Below, in pieces: positions 62,165 to 64,000 of a DNA stretch of 64,000 nucleotides. The DNA comes from Liopterus haemorrhoidalis (lineage: Eukaryota; Arthropoda; Insecta; Coleoptera; Dytiscidae): contig OZ020618.1 in assembly GCA_963971575.1 (NCBI GenBank), forward strand, positions 34,512,731 to 34,576,730. Direction: 5' to 3'. The translations under genes and the position numbers were made by a program. Position 1 is the stretch's first letter. The number at the start of each line of letters is the position of its first letter. The notes below the pieces were generated by a model. It had not been told where the DNA came from and searched no databases. It saw nothing but the letters and a program-made list of their open reading frames with translations.

Positions 62165-63838
62165 CCCAGCAAACATTTTTATACGGGCCAGTACTGGTAA
62201 AGCACATACTCCCCGGCATTGAAAGTAATGGGCCAGTGCTGGCATTTCGTACTGGACCAGTACCCCGGTGTCCCGTGGCCCTTAGCTGGCCCATTGATGT
62301 ATCAGTTGCTGGCCCAGCAAAGGTAAAGTGCATTGAAAGTAATGGGCCAGTGCTGGCATTTCGCACTGGGCCAGTGCTGGCATTTTGCACTGGGCCAGTA
62401 CCCCGGTGTCCCCGTAGCCGTTAGCTGGCCCATTGATGTATCAGTTGCTGGCCCAGCAACGGTAAAGTGCAAAATAATCGCATTAGTTACAATATTTATT
62501 TCTGACGGACCAGTGCTTATATTATACCCACTCTCTAGTGTTTCAAATGTAACATATGTGTACTTACCCAGTATTAAAATAAATTAATGGTTAGGTGCAA
62601 AATAAATACTCTTTTGGCCATTTTCACCATCGTTGAATAAATTTATTTAACAAATAAAGTTGACAATATCGCATCGGTTTTAAATTATTAATGAAGAAAT
62701 TAACATTGCTGTCAATAGAATGATGCGATATTGTTAACTTAAGTTGTTAAATAAATTTATTCAACGATGGTAAAACTGGCCGATTGTAAATTGTATTAAC
62801 AGTTATAATTTATTGATTTATTTATAAATATTAAATACATATAATTTCAGGAATAACAGGAATTAGTTTATTTAATTTATTAATTTAATGAAGAATTTTA
62901 AGAAAATGGTTTTCTGCCATTTGGGCCAAACCAATTGCATCCTAAAGATAAGGGGTGACTAATAATTTTCGCCAATATTCGTCTTGTATTATCTACCACA
63001 TCTTTCCCCCCTGACTTGAAGAGTGCCAACCTAAAGAAATCATACTTGTTAAAATAAATTCAATAATCAAATTTTATAAGCATTAATGCTATAAGCTGTT
63101 CACTTTTGTAAGAACAAACTAGATCTGGTTATTTTGGTGATTTTTATAGTGCATTACTGACTTTTAGAAACTTGGTTATATTGTAAAAAAATCTTTACAG
63201 TTTTGGATTAAGTTTGTATTATTTTAGGTTGGTATTATATTTACAAAATATTTAAGATGTCACTATTCAAAATGAAATATGACAAATTATATTTTTTAAA
63301 TGACATATTTATAATCTAGTAACAGATTTATTAATAATTCAAAATTTTATTACATGAAAAAAATTATGATTGTACTAAACTAAAAATTAAACAATTTAAC
63401 ATGAAATAGTTTGTGTAAACTACGTCCATAAATCTAACAAAACACACACAAATCACAATAAAAAACTAATGTAATGTTCACAAAACAATAACTATTCAAA
63501 TACACATCTTAACAACAACTCTGTCCACCAACACGTTTCAACTTGTACTGGCCCTCGAGGGGGTACTGGCCGTTAGGGCGTTTTATGACTAAGAACAAAC
63601 ACACTTTTCAAATTATTACATTCAAAAAAAGTTTAGTTTTAAGTAAGAAATATAAAAATGTTTGCTTGGATTAATACAAATAAGGAGTGCTTATAAAATG
63701 CTGGTAAAGTACTTCGTATAGGCGGAATGCGAAATACAAATGTGAAGTACATTATTAATACTGGCGTTGCACTTACATTTGGTGCCAGCAGTAAAAGCAG
63801 TTCGCCGGCATTCGGCCGTTAGTTAAATGTTTGCTGGG
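62165..63838. mobile_element. Element H copy 2 (1.67 kb)
   Basis: CCCAGCAAACATTTTTAT ... AATGTTTGCTGGG, flanked by TA on both sides (62,163-62,164; 63,839-63,840). Collinear with copy 1, with small indels. It lies 160 bp right of the hAT-type element that carries copy 1. Confidence 0.9.
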
Positions 63839-64000
63839 TAACGTTGGCGGCGCTGCGTACAACGGCTGAGGCGGACGAGAAGCGTATATGTCAGAAGTTT
63901 TTTCTTAATATTTATCTGTTCAAACAATATTTCGGAAAAAAACACTGTATTTAAGTCACTATATTTTAAAATACTTCTTAATTCACATAAACTGCAGTAC
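63839..64000. other. Window end, unassigned
   Basis: A short GC-richer stretch (ggcggcgctgcgtacaacgg) and AT-rich DNA. Too short to assign. Confidence 0.4.

Noticed and set aside
1..64000. A single-copy host gene, CRISPR array or bacterial operon
   Set aside because: No exon chain outside transposable elements could be supported, and nothing prokaryotic is present; the window is eukaryotic repeat DNA.

Overview
This window is AT-rich animal nuclear DNA, most probably from an insect with a large, repeat-laden genome. Spliceosomal introns are visible, and the elements are ones typical of insects: HARBI1-type Harbinger, hAT and TA-target MITEs, Ty3/gypsy, a CR1-type non-LTR element whose ORF1 carries an esterase, a MULE fragment and a THAP-domain gene. 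The order cannot be fixed from sequence alone. I found no convincing single-copy host gene. Almost everything recognisable is a transposable element or a satellite, and the window reads best as a stratigraphy of insertions whose target-site duplications (TSDs) can still be seen.

Left flank, 1-8.3 kb: scattered relics. These are a Penelope GIY-YIG fragment interrupted by a MITE, a tRNA-derived SINE, a Harbinger fragment, nested TIR elements (5.19-6.44 kb), a perfect 25-bp-arm palindrome and a 121-bp tandem repeat broken by a MITE.

Central stack, 8.3-51.4 kb: one old Harbinger transposase gene is cut into three pieces (8.33-8.50, 26.45-26.59 and 51.39-51.43 kb) by two large insertions. Insertion 1 is a minus-strand gypsy element (8497-26445, TSD TATA). 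Its 5' LTR was hit by a 13.1-kb TIR transposon (13227-26325, flanking repeat GCGATCGAC) that carries a THAP gene and the first exon of a second gene. That transposon holds a MITE, which holds a 7.6-kb TA-flanked element, which holds another TA-flanked repeat, then a hAT element, then a CR1 element, about eight levels deep. Insertion 2 (26591-51385) is a satellite array (150- and 191-bp units) flanked by two direct copies of one hAT-type MITE. The outer TSDs match each other and the inner junctions match each other. The array was hit by a solo LTR and by a second gypsy (29914-49659), which holds a third gypsy (31099-40711, minus), which holds an apparently intact 6.1-kb I/Jockey-group LINE with overlapping ORF1 and ORF2 (33174-39306).

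Right flank, 51.4-64 kb: a second copy of a three-exon transposase-like gene with a 154-bp tandem repeat, two copies of a 1-kb repeat carrying tRNA-like A/B boxes, a MULE transposase fragment, a 3.8-kb hAT-type element (TSD CCTGCTAC), and two 1.7-kb copies of an element ending in CCCAGCAAACA, one inside that hAT and one beside it.

The best candidates for something undescribed are the THAP-gene transposon with its second exon, and the MITE-satellite-MITE composite, whose junctions suggest recombination between MITE copies.
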